Shown piece by piece: positions 15,973 through 24,946 of a stretch of DNA of 57,871 nucleotides. Source of the stretch: Bacteroidota bacterium. Its GTDB lineage: Bacteria > Bacteroidota > Bacteroidia > 2-12-FULL-35-15. The position numbers and the translations under genes are program-made. Under the pieces are notes generated by a model that did not search any database, was not told where the DNA came from, and saw only the letters and a program-made list of their open reading frames with translations. Every line of letters begins with the position of its first letter. Within the stretch, counting starts at the first letter, position 1. The stretch spans positions 1 to 57,871 of the forward strand of contig JAJTCJ010000046.1 of assembly GCA_021323165.1 (NCBI GenBank). Reading direction: 5' to 3'.

Positions 15973-17601
15973 TCAGGTTTGCAGTACTCCGACATTGTAT
16001 TGCTTTGTAATTGGCGAATGATTAGCCGCCTCAATACCCATTGAGATCCATTTACGCGTATCCAGCGGATTGATGATAGCATCCAGCCATAAACGTGAAG
16101 CAGCATAATACGGTGAGGTCTGAGCATCATAACGATCCTTGATCCTGTTGTATAATTCGCTTTCCACTTCAGGAGTTATTAGCTCGCCTTTAGCTTTTAA
16201 AGATGCAACTTCAATCTGTACTAAAACCTTTGCTGCCTGGGCCCCACCCATAACAGCAACCTGTGCTGTTGGCCAGCCAACTATCAGTCTTGGATCGTAA
16301 GCTTTTCCGCACATAGCGTAATTTGCTGCCCCGTATGAATTTCCAACGATAATTGTGAATTTAGGCACGACAGAATTTGCCATAGCATTTACGAGTTTAG
16401 CTCCATCTTTAATGATTCCGCCATGTTCTGAACGTGAACCTACCATAAAACCGGTAGCATCCTGAAGAAATACCAAGGGAATTTTTTTCTGATTACAGTT
16501 CATAATGAAACGGGCTGCCTTATCTGCACTGTCGCTGTAAATTACACCGCCAAATTGCATCTCACCTTTTTTGCTCTTAACTACTTTACGCTGATTTGCA
16601 ACTATGCCAACGCTCCAGCCATCAACTCTTGCAAGTCCGCAAATGATCGATTGACCATATCCTTCTTTGTATTCTTCCAAGTCTGAATCATCCACTAATC
16701 TTGCGATCACTTCATACATATCGTATTGTTTGTCGCGGGCATCAGGAATAATTCCTATTATTTCTTTTGGATCTTTCTTTGGATTCTTTGATTCTGCACG
16801 GTTAAAACCTGCTCTGTCAAAATCTCCGATCTTACTCATGATATTGCGGATACGTGTTAATGCATCTTTATCATCTTTACATTTATAATCTGTAACACCT
16901 GAAATTTCGCAGTGTGTAGTCGCTCCGCCCAAAGTTTCATTATCAATATTTTCTCCGATAGCAGCTTTTACAAGATAAGATCCGGCAAGGAAAATACTTC
17001 CTGTCTTATCAACTATCATTGCTTCATCACTCATGATTGGAAGATAAGCTCCACCGGCAACACAGCTTCCCATTACAGCTGAGATCTGTAAAATGCCCAT
17101 CCCGCTCATCACTGCATTGTTTCTGAAAATCCTTCCGAAATGTTCTTTATCAGGAAAGATCTCATCCTGCATCGGTAAAAACACGCCTGCGCTATCAACA
17201 AGATAGATGATCGGTAAACGGTTCTCCATCGCGATCTCCTGGGCACGTAAATTCTTTTTACCTGTGATCGGGAACCATGCGCCCGCTTTAACGGTAGCAT
17301 CATTAGCAACAACGATACATTGTTTACCGCTGACATATCCTATAACGATCACAACGCCTCCGGCCGGACAGCCACCATGTTCTTTGTACATGTCGTCACC
17401 AACAAAAGCACCTATTTCAATTGATTTAGAATCCTTATCAAGTAAATACTCAATTCGCTCACGTGCAGTTAATTTGCCCTGCTCGTGCTGCTTATCGATA
17501 CGGGATTTCCCGCCTCCAAGATAGATCTTAGCCAGCTTTTGTTCCATTGCGGAAATAAGCAGGTTCATTTTGTCTTCGTTCTTGTTAAATTCTAAATCCA
17601 T
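15973..17601 (-). CDS. Acyl-CoA carboxylase carboxyltransferase (beta) subunit
   Basis: A 542-residue carboxyltransferase of the propionyl/methylcrotonyl-CoA carboxylase family, which moves a carboxyl group from carboxybiotin to an acyl-CoA. Both crotonase-like halves are present. The N-terminal half has GKLTARERIEYLLD and GGVVIVIGYVSG; the C-terminal half has LQDATGFMVGSRSEHGGIIKDGAKL and GNSYGAANYAMCGKAYDPR, which is closest to the methylcrotonyl-CoA type used in leucine breakdown. The biotin-carrying alpha subunit is not in the window. Length is normal and the gene looks intact. Confidence 0.9.
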   Translation of the reverse strand: MDLEFNKNEDKMNLLISAMEQKLAKIYLGGGKSRIDKQHEQGKLTARERIEYLLDKDSKSIEIGAFVGDDMYKEHGGCPAGGVVIVIGYVSGKQCIVVANDATVKAGAWFPITGKKNLRAQEIAMENRLPIIYLVDSAGVFLPMQDEIFPDKEHFGRIFRNNAVMSGMGILQISAVMGSCVAGGAYLPIMSDEAMIVDKTGSIFLAGSYLVKAAIGENIDNETLGGATTHCEISGVTDYKCKDDKDALTRIRNIMSKIGDFDRAGFNRAESKNPKKDPKEIIGIIPDARDKQYDMYEVIARLVDDSDLEEYKEGYGQSIICGLARVDGWSVGIVANQRKVVKSKKGEMQFGGVIYSDSADKAARFIMNCNQKKIPLVFLQDATGFMVGSRSEHGGIIKDGAKLVNAMANSVVPKFTIIVGNSYGAANYAMCGKAYDPRLIVGWPTAQVAVMGGAQAAKVLVQIEVASLKAKGELITPEVESELYNRIKDRYDAQTSPYYAASRLWLDAIINPLDTRKWISMGIEAANHSPITKQYNVGVLQT

Positions 17602-17705
17602 ATATTTTTGTATGTGTAACTTGATCTTATATCTTAATAGAAAGCCAAATATAAGAACAAAATGTTCTCCTGATTTAATTAAAATATGGGGTTTGACTCT
17701 AAAAA

Positions 17706-18323
17706 TCAGATGGATTGACTAGCTCTTGAGCCTTCATTGAATAAAAGATCAACGATGCTTAAGTTCTGGATAAAACCATGGCGGGGTTCAAACACCTGCG
17801 AATAGATTTTCGGTTCAAATTCAGGATCTTTTTCAAGACTTTCCTTTGGCGAAATTATATTACGGAAATCGTCAGCATTTTCATAGGTGCTTTTGTATTC
17901 GGAAGTAAAAGAATACTCAGGTTTTAATTTGAGAAGGTTTAAAACTTCCTGTTGAATTGCTTCATTCAGATCAATAAGAAATGCGAATTTTTTTTCTTCA
18001 TAAAAAGGGCGGAAATCATCTTCAAAGTATTCAAAGAATGGTGATCTGCGGTAGCACGATTCCAGGGATCTCCAGTGTAAAGTCTGCCAGTTATATTCAT
18101 AAGAGATTTTAACATCCTTTACTGATTGTCTTTTATTCCTTTTTTCAAGAGGAATACTCAGCGTTAAAACTCCATTTGGAGAATAGATATCACAACGGCT
18201 GCGGAATGTTTGCTTGATAAAATTTTCATGATGCTCAATGATGCATGCAGGATAATTCATCAGCTTCTGATAATACTGAATGGGTCCTAAATATGCTGTT
18301 GAGAGTATAGCTGTTTCGTTCAT
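17706..18323 (-). CDS. WbqC family protein
   Basis: About 205 residues. It shows WbqC family marks: an early LSTAYLGPIQYYQKLMNYP, LTLSIPLEKRNKR, and SYEYNWQTLHWRSLESCYRRSPFFEYF. WbqC proteins are linked to O-antigen and surface sugar synthesis but their reaction is unsettled. In Bacteroidota this gene regularly ends the block parA-parB-DUF5683-dapB-lepB, exactly as here. I prefer the ATG at 18323 (MNETAILSTAYLG) to the one at 18341. Confidence 0.85.
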   Translation of the reverse strand: MNETAILSTAYLGPIQYYQKLMNYPACIIEHHENFIKQTFRSRCDIYSPNGVLTLSIPLEKRNKRQSVKDVKISYEYNWQTLHWRSLESCYRRSPFFEYFEDDFRPFYEEKKFAFLIDLNEAIQQEVLNLLKLKPEYSFTSEYKSTYENADDFRNIISPKESLEKDPEFEPKIYSQVFEPRHGFIQNLSIVDLLFNEGSRASQSI

Positions 18324-18395
18324 TGGTAACAAATGTCGCAATTTTCCGGGAAAGATGAAATGGTAAATGAAAGGTTGGAAGTTATCGCCATCGCA

Positions 18396-18535
18396 AGGTC
18401 TTCGACAAGCTCAGACTGACAACCCACCAAGAAGCTCAGCATCTCTAAAAATTTCTTAGTGCTTCTTAGTGTTCTTTGTGCCTTCCTTGCTCCGCTGAAG
18501 CTTCGCGAAGGCGAGAGTGGTAAACTTTTTCTCTC
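18396..18535 (+). repeat. REP-like repeat followed by phased CTTAGTG/CTTTGTG repeat
   Basis: TCTTCGACAAGCTCAGACTGAC at 18399-18420 is a member of the dispersed family also seen at 27751 (reverse) and 38335. From about 18457 a second kind follows, with phrases TTAGTGCTTCTTAGTG and TTCTTTGTGCC, in the spacer upstream of WbqC. Confidence 0.65.
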
Positions 18536-19594
18536 TCACTTAACCGACTTAAACCACCGATCACTCCGCACTTTACTGCCACCATCAGTCTTGTCTATCG
18601 ACATCAATGTAAATATTGTTTTTCCAACGATGTGGTCTTCAGGAACAAAGCCCCAGAAACGTGAATCTGCAGAGTTATGACGATTATCTCCCATCATGAA
18701 AAAATAGTTCATTTTAAATGTATAATGAGTGCTGAGCTTTCCATTAATGAAAATAGAATCATGGCTTGTACTGATCTCATTCTTTTCATAGGTGCTGATT
18801 ATCCTTTCGTAGAGTGGGAGAGAGTCGATGGTTAGTTTAACGGAATCGCCTGCTTTAGGAATATAGATCGGACCAAAGAAATCAACGTTCCATAAAAAAT
18901 GTTCATTTTCAGGAAACATGTAATCACTGTAACTTCCTTTCTTCTCTATTAAGGCAGAAATATTTGCAACATGAGGTACTGTTTTTATTTTTTCAACTGT
19001 TTCCGGAGTGAGTGTGAACCAGTATTCCCCTTTATTTCTCATCTTGCCGCCTTCTGTAATTCCAAGTGCGCTGATGCTGTCGGAGTTCAATGTATCAACA
19101 TCCGCCTGGACTTTATAATTGAATTGAAGTTTTTCAGGAAGATCATTGTAAATGCTGTTGATATAAACCTGTCCGTCTCTTACTTCCAATGTATCCCCCG
19201 AGATTCCCATGCAGCGTTTTATGTAATAAGTTCGTTGGTCAACCGGACGATCATCCTCCATTGGATAATTGAATACAACAATATCATGTCGCGCTACATC
19301 AGGCGGACCAAACATTCTCATGTAGGGAATTTTTATCCAGTCGAGATAGGAGTTAGTGTTCTCAGTAAAAGGTAATCTTTGGTGTGCGAATGGAAAAGAC
19401 AAGAGCGTGTTTGGGACCCGCGGACCGTAACTAAGCTTGCTTACGATCACATAATCTCCTGTAAGTAGAGAACGCTCCATCGATGATGAAGGAATTGTAA
19501 AAGCTTCAAAGCAGAAAACGCGGAATAAAATGATGGTTACAAAAGCAAAAAGAATTGCTTTTATCCATTCTGCTATTGCTGAGTTTTTTTTCAA
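18536..19594 (-). CDS. lepB: Signal peptidase I (second paralogue)
   Basis: Removes signal peptides from exported proteins at the inner membrane. A single N-terminal helix ([15 protein letters not shown]) precedes the catalytic serine block [11 protein letters not shown] (Ser38) and the lysine block [11 protein letters not shown] (Lys126). A long insertion separates these from the terminal [13 protein letters not shown] box. With 352 residues it is longer than E. coli-type proteins in its middle region, as is usual in the phylum. It lies 24 bases downstream of the first, larger lepB, so the two are co-transcribed. All catalytic boxes are intact. Confidence 0.93.
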   Translation of the reverse strand: MKKNSAIAEWIKAILFAFVTIILFRVFCFEAFTIPSSSMERSLLTGDYVIVSKLSYGPRVPNTLLSFPFAHQRLPFTENTNSYLDWIKIPYMRMFGPPDVARHDIVVFNYPMEDDRPVDQRTYYIKRCMGISGDTLEVRDGQVYINSIYNDLPEKLQFNYKVQADVDTLNSDSISALGITEGGKMRNKGEYWFTLTPETVEKIKTVPHVANISALIEKKGSYSDYMFPENEHFLWNVDFFGPIYIPKAGDSVKLTIDSLPLYERIISTYEKNEISTSHDSIFINGKLSTHYTFKMNYFFMMGDNRHNSADSRFWGFVPEDHIVGKTIFTLMSIDKTDGGSKVRSDRWFKSVK

Positions 19595-19618
19595 ATTCTT
19601 ATCTTTCTTTTTGAAAGA

Positions 19619-21154
19619 TTATTTCTTTGTGTTCTTCTCTCTTCTTTTGTTGCGGAAATAGACAAATAAACTGATCGCTGAAACAATAATAACGAACGGC
19701 ATCAGGAAAGAGCGGGATAATCCGTCTTCAGTTACGAAAGTAAAGAATCTTGCTCTGCGTGAAGAATCATCAAACAATGAGTGTTTTAGTTTTTTAAGGA
19801 AGCCGCTAGGGTTTTGTCCTCCAGTGATATTCGGATTGTCTTCTTTAATACTCATCCACACAAATACCGGTTTTCCGACAATGTGATCACCCGGTACAAA
19901 TCCCCATGCACGTGAATCGGCTGAGTTATGGCGGTTATCACCCATCATGAAAAAATAATCCTGTTTAAATGTGTAGGTTGAAGATTCCACTCCGTTGATA
20001 AAAACTTTATCCCCTTTCACTTCCATTGTATTATTCTCATAATTGATGATACATCTCGAATAAAGAGAAACATTCTTTTTATCAAGCTGAATTGTTGCTC
20101 CTGCTTTTGGGAGATATAAAGGACCGAAGTTGTCATTGTTCCAAGTGATTTCAGGGTTATGCGGATAGATGTTTGCATCATATTTTCCTGCAGAATCTAT
20201 CATCGGTTCAACGGACTTTACAAAACTCATTTTACGGATGATATCAACTTTGTTGAATGGAAGATTCATCATGAAAACTGCATTTTTCAGCGTATCATAA
20301 CCCAGAAGTTTTATTCCGTTTGGTGCATCTGTGATATCAAGCTTTTCAAGAAGTCCGGGAGAAAACGAAGTACCATCCGTTTTAACCAGGTAATGATATT
20401 GCATTGTAGGAGCAACATATGAAGGTTTACTATTAATGAAAAGTTTTTGATCGATGATCTGTAAAGTATCACCTGCAATTCCAACGCAGCGTTTTACATA
20501 ATTCTCGCGTTTATCGGCAGGACGATAAACTACCCTTCCGAATTTATGCTGAGTGTATTGATTGATCGCATCAGGAGTATTTACATTCTTCCATCCAAGG
20601 TCACGGGTAAGCTGATAATAGCTGATCCCCTGATCTTCCGGAATCTCGCCAAGAGCGACAGTATCACCGTCAGGATAATTGAAAACAACAATGTCATTAT
20701 TCTTAACTGCACCTAATCCCGGTAACCGGAAATAAGGAAGCTTGATCCACTCAAGATAGGATTTTGTTGTATTTGTAAAAGGTAAAGTATGATGAGCGAA
20801 AGGAAAGGAGAGAGGAGTATTGGGGATCTTTGCACCATAACTTACTTTGCTTACAAAAAGATAATCACCAACAAGCATTGATTTTTCTAATGAAGAAGTT
20901 GGGATGGTGAAAGCTTCAAGAAAAAATGTTCTGATAACAGTTGCTGCAATAACAGCAAAAACGATTGCGTCTGTCCATTCGCGGGCCATTGAAGGCTTCT
21001 TTTTGCTCATGTCTTCCGGACCAACATACACTGTGTCTTTTTGGAAACCTATGTAAGGCAGATAAATGAATGGTGCAAGAAATGCAAAAGCCTGTTCCTG
21101 AAATGATCTTTTGTTAAATGATTTCGCCATTAATAAACTCATGATTGCCACCAT
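19619..21154 (-). CDS. lepB: Signal peptidase I, catalytic part of a frameshifted gene
   Basis: A 511-residue open frame with the full catalytic region: Ser88 in FTIPTSSLEKS, Lys221 in YVKRCVGIAGD, and the [13 protein letters not shown] box, plus a C-terminal membrane helix and a basic tail. Its natural N-terminus is missing. The residues just before it in the family (KALIPFYNFIIWLKIIKRPWWW) lie in another frame immediately upstream, at 21365-21180. An exact 16-bp tandem duplication at the junction breaks the frame; removing one copy restores VNFLMVAIMSLLMAKS. Translation could restart at the ATG at 21154, giving a protein without its first membrane segment. Part of the parA-dapB-lepB block. 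Confidence 0.88.
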   Translation of the reverse strand: MVAIMSLLMAKSFNKRSFQEQAFAFLAPFIYLPYIGFQKDTVYVGPEDMSKKKPSMAREWTDAIVFAVIAATVIRTFFLEAFTIPTSSLEKSMLVGDYLFVSKVSYGAKIPNTPLSFPFAHHTLPFTNTTKSYLEWIKLPYFRLPGLGAVKNNDIVVFNYPDGDTVALGEIPEDQGISYYQLTRDLGWKNVNTPDAINQYTQHKFGRVVYRPADKRENYVKRCVGIAGDTLQIIDQKLFINSKPSYVAPTMQYHYLVKTDGTSFSPGLLEKLDITDAPNGIKLLGYDTLKNAVFMMNLPFNKVDIIRKMSFVKSVEPMIDSAGKYDANIYPHNPEITWNNDNFGPLYLPKAGATIQLDKKNVSLYSRCIINYENNTMEVKGDKVFINGVESSTYTFKQDYFFMMGDNRHNSADSRAWGFVPGDHIVGKPVFVWMSIKEDNPNITGGQNPSGFLKKLKHSLFDDSSRRARFFTFVTEDGLSRSFLMPFVIIVSAISLFVYFRNKRREKNTKK

Positions 21155-21365
21155 CAGGAAATTCCACCATCAGGAAATTTACTCCTGGAGTGATGATCAG
21201 GAAGATCCACCACCAAGGACGTTTAATGATCTTCAGCCAGATAATGAAATTATAAAAAGGGATAAGTGCTTTCCAGCTTTCCTCTCCGGCTTTTGGAAAA
21301 AGTTTCCAAAGCCCAATGATAGTTGTGATCGAAAAGATGAGAATAAGAATGAAAGAAGTATCCAT
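21114..21365 (-). pseudogene. 5' fragment of the frameshifted signal peptidase I gene
   Basis: The 83-residue frame starting at 21365 encodes the N-terminal membrane domain of the larger signal peptidase: FILILIFSITTIIGLWKLFPKAG, KALIPFYNFIIWLKII and PWWWIFLIITPGVNFLM. After VNFLM the frame goes wrong because of the 16-bp duplication, and the rest (VEFPDGGNHEF...) is out-of-frame reading. It belongs to the same gene as the 19619-21154 frame. Confidence 0.88.
21148..21179 (+). repeat. Perfect 16-bp tandem duplication disrupting lepB
   Basis: CCACCATCAGGAAATT occurs twice back to back, at 21148-21163 and 21164-21179, with no mismatch. Sixteen is not a multiple of three, so one extra copy shifts the frame. 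With a single copy, the two lepB frames join into one normal protein. Confidence 0.97.
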
Positions 21366-21480
21366 ATTAGATTGGAAAAGTTATTGGTTAAGGGTTAATT
21401 GTTATTTAAGGATACGAAGTTCGGATTTTATATTGTTGGTGCTTGTTAAATTTTGTGAAGATACAAATTTAGACTCCATA

Positions 21481-22203
21481 TTATCCTTCATTTTTCATGA
21501 GATCATTCATTCCAAAAACACCTGTTTTTCCTTGGATCCATTCTGCAGCGATCACGGCACCAAGTGCAAATCCTTTGCGGCTATGAGCAATGTGAGTCAT
21601 GCTGATCTCATCAACTTCGGAAGAATATGTAACAGTATGAGTTCCTGGAACTTCATCAATGCGCTTTGAAACGATTCCTAATTCAGCCGGATCTGTTGTT
21701 TTCTCATTCACCCATTTCTGTTTTGAAGCAATATTTTCTATTACCTGATTAGCCAATGATATTGCTGTTCCGCTTGGAGCATCCAGTTTATGTACATGGT
21801 GAATTTCTTCCATAGATACATTGTAAGCCGGATAATTGTTCATGAGTTTGGCCAGGTATTCATTCAGCTTAAAAAATAAATTTACACCGATGCTGTAATT
21901 GGATGCGTAGAATAATGATTGTTTCTGAGCAGCACATTTCTGTTTTACTTCATCCAGTTTATTCATCCAGCCTGTAGTGCCTACAATTACCGGAACTCCC
22001 GCATCAAAGCATTTATAGATATTACTGATTGCTGATTCAGGGGTGCTGAATTCAATAGCAACATCTGCTTTTTTCAGGTCATCAATCGTATAAGTGGAAG
22101 CATTGCTGACATCTACTTTTAAGGTAATTGTATGTCCGCGCGAAATAGCGATCTGCTCTATTTCTTTCCCCATTTTTCCGTAACCGATCAGTGCAATGTT
22201 CAT
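21481..22203 (-). CDS. dapB: 4-hydroxy-tetrahydrodipicolinate reductase
   Basis: Catalyses the NAD(P)H-dependent step of the diaminopimelate/lysine pathway, feeding peptidoglycan. The 240-residue protein begins with a nucleotide-binding IALIGYGKMG, contains FSTPES and IVGTTGW, and carries the signature EIHHVHKLDAPSGTA, including the catalytic histidine pair and lysine. Length is normal for the phylum. It stands between DUF5683 and lepB in the conserved block. The start at 22203 is the only one that keeps the glycine-rich loop. Confidence 0.95.
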   Translation of the reverse strand: MNIALIGYGKMGKEIEQIAISRGHTITLKVDVSNASTYTIDDLKKADVAIEFSTPESAISNIYKCFDAGVPVIVGTTGWMNKLDEVKQKCAAQKQSLFYASNYSIGVNLFFKLNEYLAKLMNNYPAYNVSMEEIHHVHKLDAPSGTAISLANQVIENIASKQKWVNEKTTDPAELGIVSKRIDEVPGTHTVTYSSEVDEISMTHIAHSRKGFALGAVIAAEWIQGKTGVFGMNDLMKNEG

Positions 22204-22330
22204 GTTATAATTTCAAATTTCAGGTTTCAAATTTCAAGTTCGAATTTTAAGCTTTCTGATGATTACTTTCAGAAGCACGATCTTCAATCTAGCCGTCTAC
22301 AAACTCCGAACTACTAACTACAAACTTAAA

Positions 22331-22978
22331 TTAAAAATGAATACTCAATCCCAACCCTGTTGTATATCCGCTTCCTCTTGCTGTATTAATCAAAGCCGGG
22401 TGTAAATTCAAGGTAAGATCATCACTTACATCGAAAGTAAATAAGTGGGCATCAACTGCGGCATCAACAATATTCAATAAATATAATACTCCAGCACCAA
22501 TCACAGTGAGATCACGATAGCGATGATAATATTTATAAAGTGTTGTAAGCTGATCATCCGTATAGACACCTGCATATTCATCAGTAGTTGATGAATCATC
22601 ATCCAGTCGGTATTTTAAAGCATCGCGGTATTTAACATAGCGTGACTGGTTGAATTGAAAAGAGTAGGTGAGGCCTGCAAATCCTGCATAAATAACCGGA
22701 ACTTTCCAGTATTTTTTATTGTAGATCTGACCGGAACCTGGCAGCAAGGCAGACATAGCAGCCGCTTTTTTAGGAGAATGATTTGGTTCTTTTCTTACTT
22801 TGATCGTGTCACCGGCTGTTTGCACCTGTGTGGAAGGGCGGATAATACTATCAGGAGAAGTTGTTTGAGAAAAAGAACTTGTATTAAATGAAAACAAAAA
22901 AGTTACTCCAATTAAAAACTGAAATAACTTTTTTGAAATATAAGAATGACTAAAAAGGTAGACCATACTAATTACCAT
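22331..22978 (-). CDS. DUF5683 domain-containing membrane-associated protein
   Basis: An N-terminal hydrophobic signal (LFQFLIGVTFLFSFNTSSFSQ) is followed by a linker and the DUF5683 core: KKAAAMSALLPGSGQIYNKKYWKVP, IYAGFAGLTYSF, YYHRYRDLTVIGAG and VLYLLNIVDAAVDAHLF. The ending TGLGLSIHF is barrel- or membrane-like. The family is Bacteroidota-specific and nearly always beside parB. Its function is unknown. I prefer the ATG at 22978; the frame is open to a TTG at 23005 and another ATG lies at 22966. Confidence 0.87.
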   Translation of the reverse strand: MVISMVYLFSHSYISKKLFQFLIGVTFLFSFNTSSFSQTTSPDSIIRPSTQVQTAGDTIKVRKEPNHSPKKAAAMSALLPGSGQIYNKKYWKVPVIYAGFAGLTYSFQFNQSRYVKYRDALKYRLDDDSSTTDEYAGVYTDDQLTTLYKYYHRYRDLTVIGAGVLYLLNIVDAAVDAHLFTFDVSDDLTLNLHPALINTARGSGYTTGLGLSIHF

Positions 22979-23013
22979 TATTCCGAATACCGGATTTAAT
23001 TGCAAAGATACAA

Positions 23014-23928
23014 TTATGCGTCCAGCAGGTCAAGTATTCGTTTAAGGTCATTATCTGATCTGAAAGGAATAACGATCTTACCTTTTCCTTTAGGATCACG
23101 GTTGATCATTACTTTAGTGTTAAAAACAGCACGAAGATCTTCCATGATCTGTTTTTGCTCAAATGTTAATTCTGCTTTGTCTGTTTCTTTTTTTGCTTTT
23201 CCGGAAGCCGGTTTTGTGATCTCTGATTTCACTCCGCGAACCAGGTCTTCAACATCACGAACAGAAAGATCATTCAATACGATCTGGTTGTATATGTCGA
23301 GCTGTTTGTCCTCATTCTCAATATTGATCAGGGCACGTGCATGACCCATTGTTAAATCTCCATTACGGATAGCTAACTGGATCTCAACAGGTAATTTCAA
23401 TAAACGAAGATAATTGGTGATGGTAGAACGCTGTTTGCTTACTTTTTGAGAAAGCTGTTCCTGGGTTAAGTTGCACTCATCAATAAGTCGCTTGTAGCTG
23501 ATCGCAACTTCAATCGCGTCAAGTTGCTCACGCTGAATATTTTCAACCAGTGCCATTTCAAGCATAGCCTGATCATTTGCAATACGAATGTAAGCAGGAA
23601 CGCTGGTAAGTCCGGCTAACTGAGAAGCGCGGAAACGTCTTTCTCCGGAGATAAGCTGAAACTTATCATAACCAAGCTTACGAACGGTGATAGGCTGAAT
23701 GATACCGTGTTCTTTGATAGATCCGGCAAGTTCATTCAATGTATCAACATCAAACTGGGTACGAGGCTGAAAAGGGTTTGTTTCGATCTTAGAGATCTCG
23801 ATGTTCGCAATAGCGCCAACAACTTTTCCTTCAGCTTCAAGTTTGTTCTTACCTGAAGTAATATCTGTATTCGCATTTTCCAACAATGCGCTTAATCCTT
23901 TTCCTAATGCGTTTCTTTTAACACTCAT
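23014..23928 (-). CDS. parB: ParB/Spo0J chromosome partitioning protein
   Basis: Binds centromere-like parS sites, spreads as a CTP-dependent clamp and works with ParA in chromosome segregation. The 304-residue protein has NPFQPRTQF, the nucleotide-binding block LISGERRFRAS, the ALVENIQREQL helix, a helix-turn-helix in LSQKVSKQRSTITNYLRLL, and a C-terminal dimerisation region. All parts are present. It follows parA with a 130-base AT-rich spacer and precedes DUF5683. I did not find a canonical parS in the window. Confidence 0.94.
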   Translation of the reverse strand: MSVKRNALGKGLSALLENANTDITSGKNKLEAEGKVVGAIANIEISKIETNPFQPRTQFDVDTLNELAGSIKEHGIIQPITVRKLGYDKFQLISGERRFRASQLAGLTSVPAYIRIANDQAMLEMALVENIQREQLDAIEVAISYKRLIDECNLTQEQLSQKVSKQRSTITNYLRLLKLPVEIQLAIRNGDLTMGHARALINIENEDKQLDIYNQIVLNDLSVRDVEDLVRGVKSEITKPASGKAKKETDKAELTFEQKQIMEDLRAVFNTKVMINRDPKGKGKIVIPFRSDNDLKRILDLLDA

Positions 23929-23934
23929 TTTTTC

Positions 23935-24061
23935 AATTATTTTTAATTTTATTTCGAAATTCGGAAGTTCAATTTCGAAAGTTTAAAATCCGGTAACTTA
24001 AAATTTTCGAATTCTCTTTAAATTTTCACTTCCGACTTCGAACTTTCGAAGTGCGAATTTC
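23935..24061. repeat. TTCGAA/GAATTT-rich degenerate repeat between parA and parB
   Basis: The spacer is packed with related words (ATTTCGAAATTCGG, TTCAATTTCGAAAG, CGAACTTTCGAAG), direct and inverted. A similar AT-rich phrase lies at 22205-22240 upstream of dapB. No function can be assigned; it is not a parS sequence. Confidence 0.5.
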
Positions 24062-24856
24062 TTAGTTCTCTTCCTCTACATTTATAAACTTCTCTGAATC
24101 ATTCATACGTGTAAGTCCGTTCTTCTGAAGGATCTCACGTGCTAGGTTCAGATAATTCACAGCCGCTTTTCCGCTTGCATCATGCATGATAATGCTTTGT
24201 CCGAAGCTAGGTGCTTCACCAAGTTTTGTATTACGCTGAATGATAGTATCGAAAACCATTTGCTGGAAATGTGTTTTAACTTCTTCAACAACCTGGTTGC
24301 TTAGGCGTAAACGCATATCGTACATTGTCAGTAAAATTCCTTCGATTGCAAGTTCAGGATTCATGCGGGTTTGAACGATCTTGATAGTGTTCAGTAATTT
24401 CCCTAAACCTTCAAGAGCGAAATATTCACACTGTACAGGGATCAGAACCGAATCAGCTGCAGTTAATGCATTAACAGTAACAAGTCCAAGAGAAGGTGAA
24501 CAATCGATGATGATAAAATCATAATCATTCTTGATCTTTTCAAGAGACTGCTTCATCATTTTCTCACGGTTTGGCAGGTTGATCATTTCGATCTCAGCCC
24601 CGACAAGGTCGATGTGAGCAGGCAATAAGAACAGATTTGGTGTTTCTGTCTGAAGCACTATATCTCTCGGGTCGATTCCGTCAATGATACACTCATAGAT
24701 ACCGGTTTTGATATTGCGAGGATCAAATCCTACTCCGGATGTAGAGTTAGCCTGAGGATCAGCATCGATAAGCAATGTCTTGAACTCTAATACTGCCAGA
24801 CTAGCTGCCAGGTTGATCGCAGATGTTGTTTTTCCAACTCCACCTTTCTGATTTGC
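24062..24856 (-). CDS. parA: ParA/Soj partition ATPase with its start codon lost
   Basis: The reading frame encodes an almost complete ParA: NQKGGVGKTTSAINLAASLA (deviant Walker A, near 24853-24800), then LLIDADPQANSTSG, IIDCSPSLGLVT and the usual C-terminus. The expected beginning, a methionine and about six residues such as GKIIAIA, is absent. In the frame the codons before NQKGG read ITNSLNHA and are preceded by a TAA at 24880-24878; no ATG, GTG or TTG occurs until 24775, which lies after the ATP-binding loop. An ATG at 24858-24856 overlaps the first recognisable codon in a different phase, so a short deletion at the start codon is likely. An essential-looking gene in this state suggests an artefact or a very recent event. 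Confidence 0.88.
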   Translation of the reverse strand, partial: ANQKGGVGKTTSAINLAASLAVLEFKTLLIDADPQANSTSGVGFDPRNIKTGIYECIIDGIDPRDIVLQTETPNLFLLPAHIDLVGAEIEMINLPNREKMMKQSLEKIKNDYDFIIIDCSPSLGLVTVNALTAADSVLIPVQCEYFALEGLGKLLNTIKIVQTRMNPELAIEGILLTMYDMRLRLSNQVVEEVKTHFQQMVFDTIIQRNTKLGEAPSFGQSIIMHDASGKAAVNYLNLAREILQKNGLTRMNDSEKFINVEEEN

Positions 24857-24946
24857 ATGATTTAGTGAATTGGTGATTTATATTTCTGTTTGATTCATGG
24901 AGTTTTCACAATTCTCCAATTCTCTATATCTCTAATTCGTAATTCT

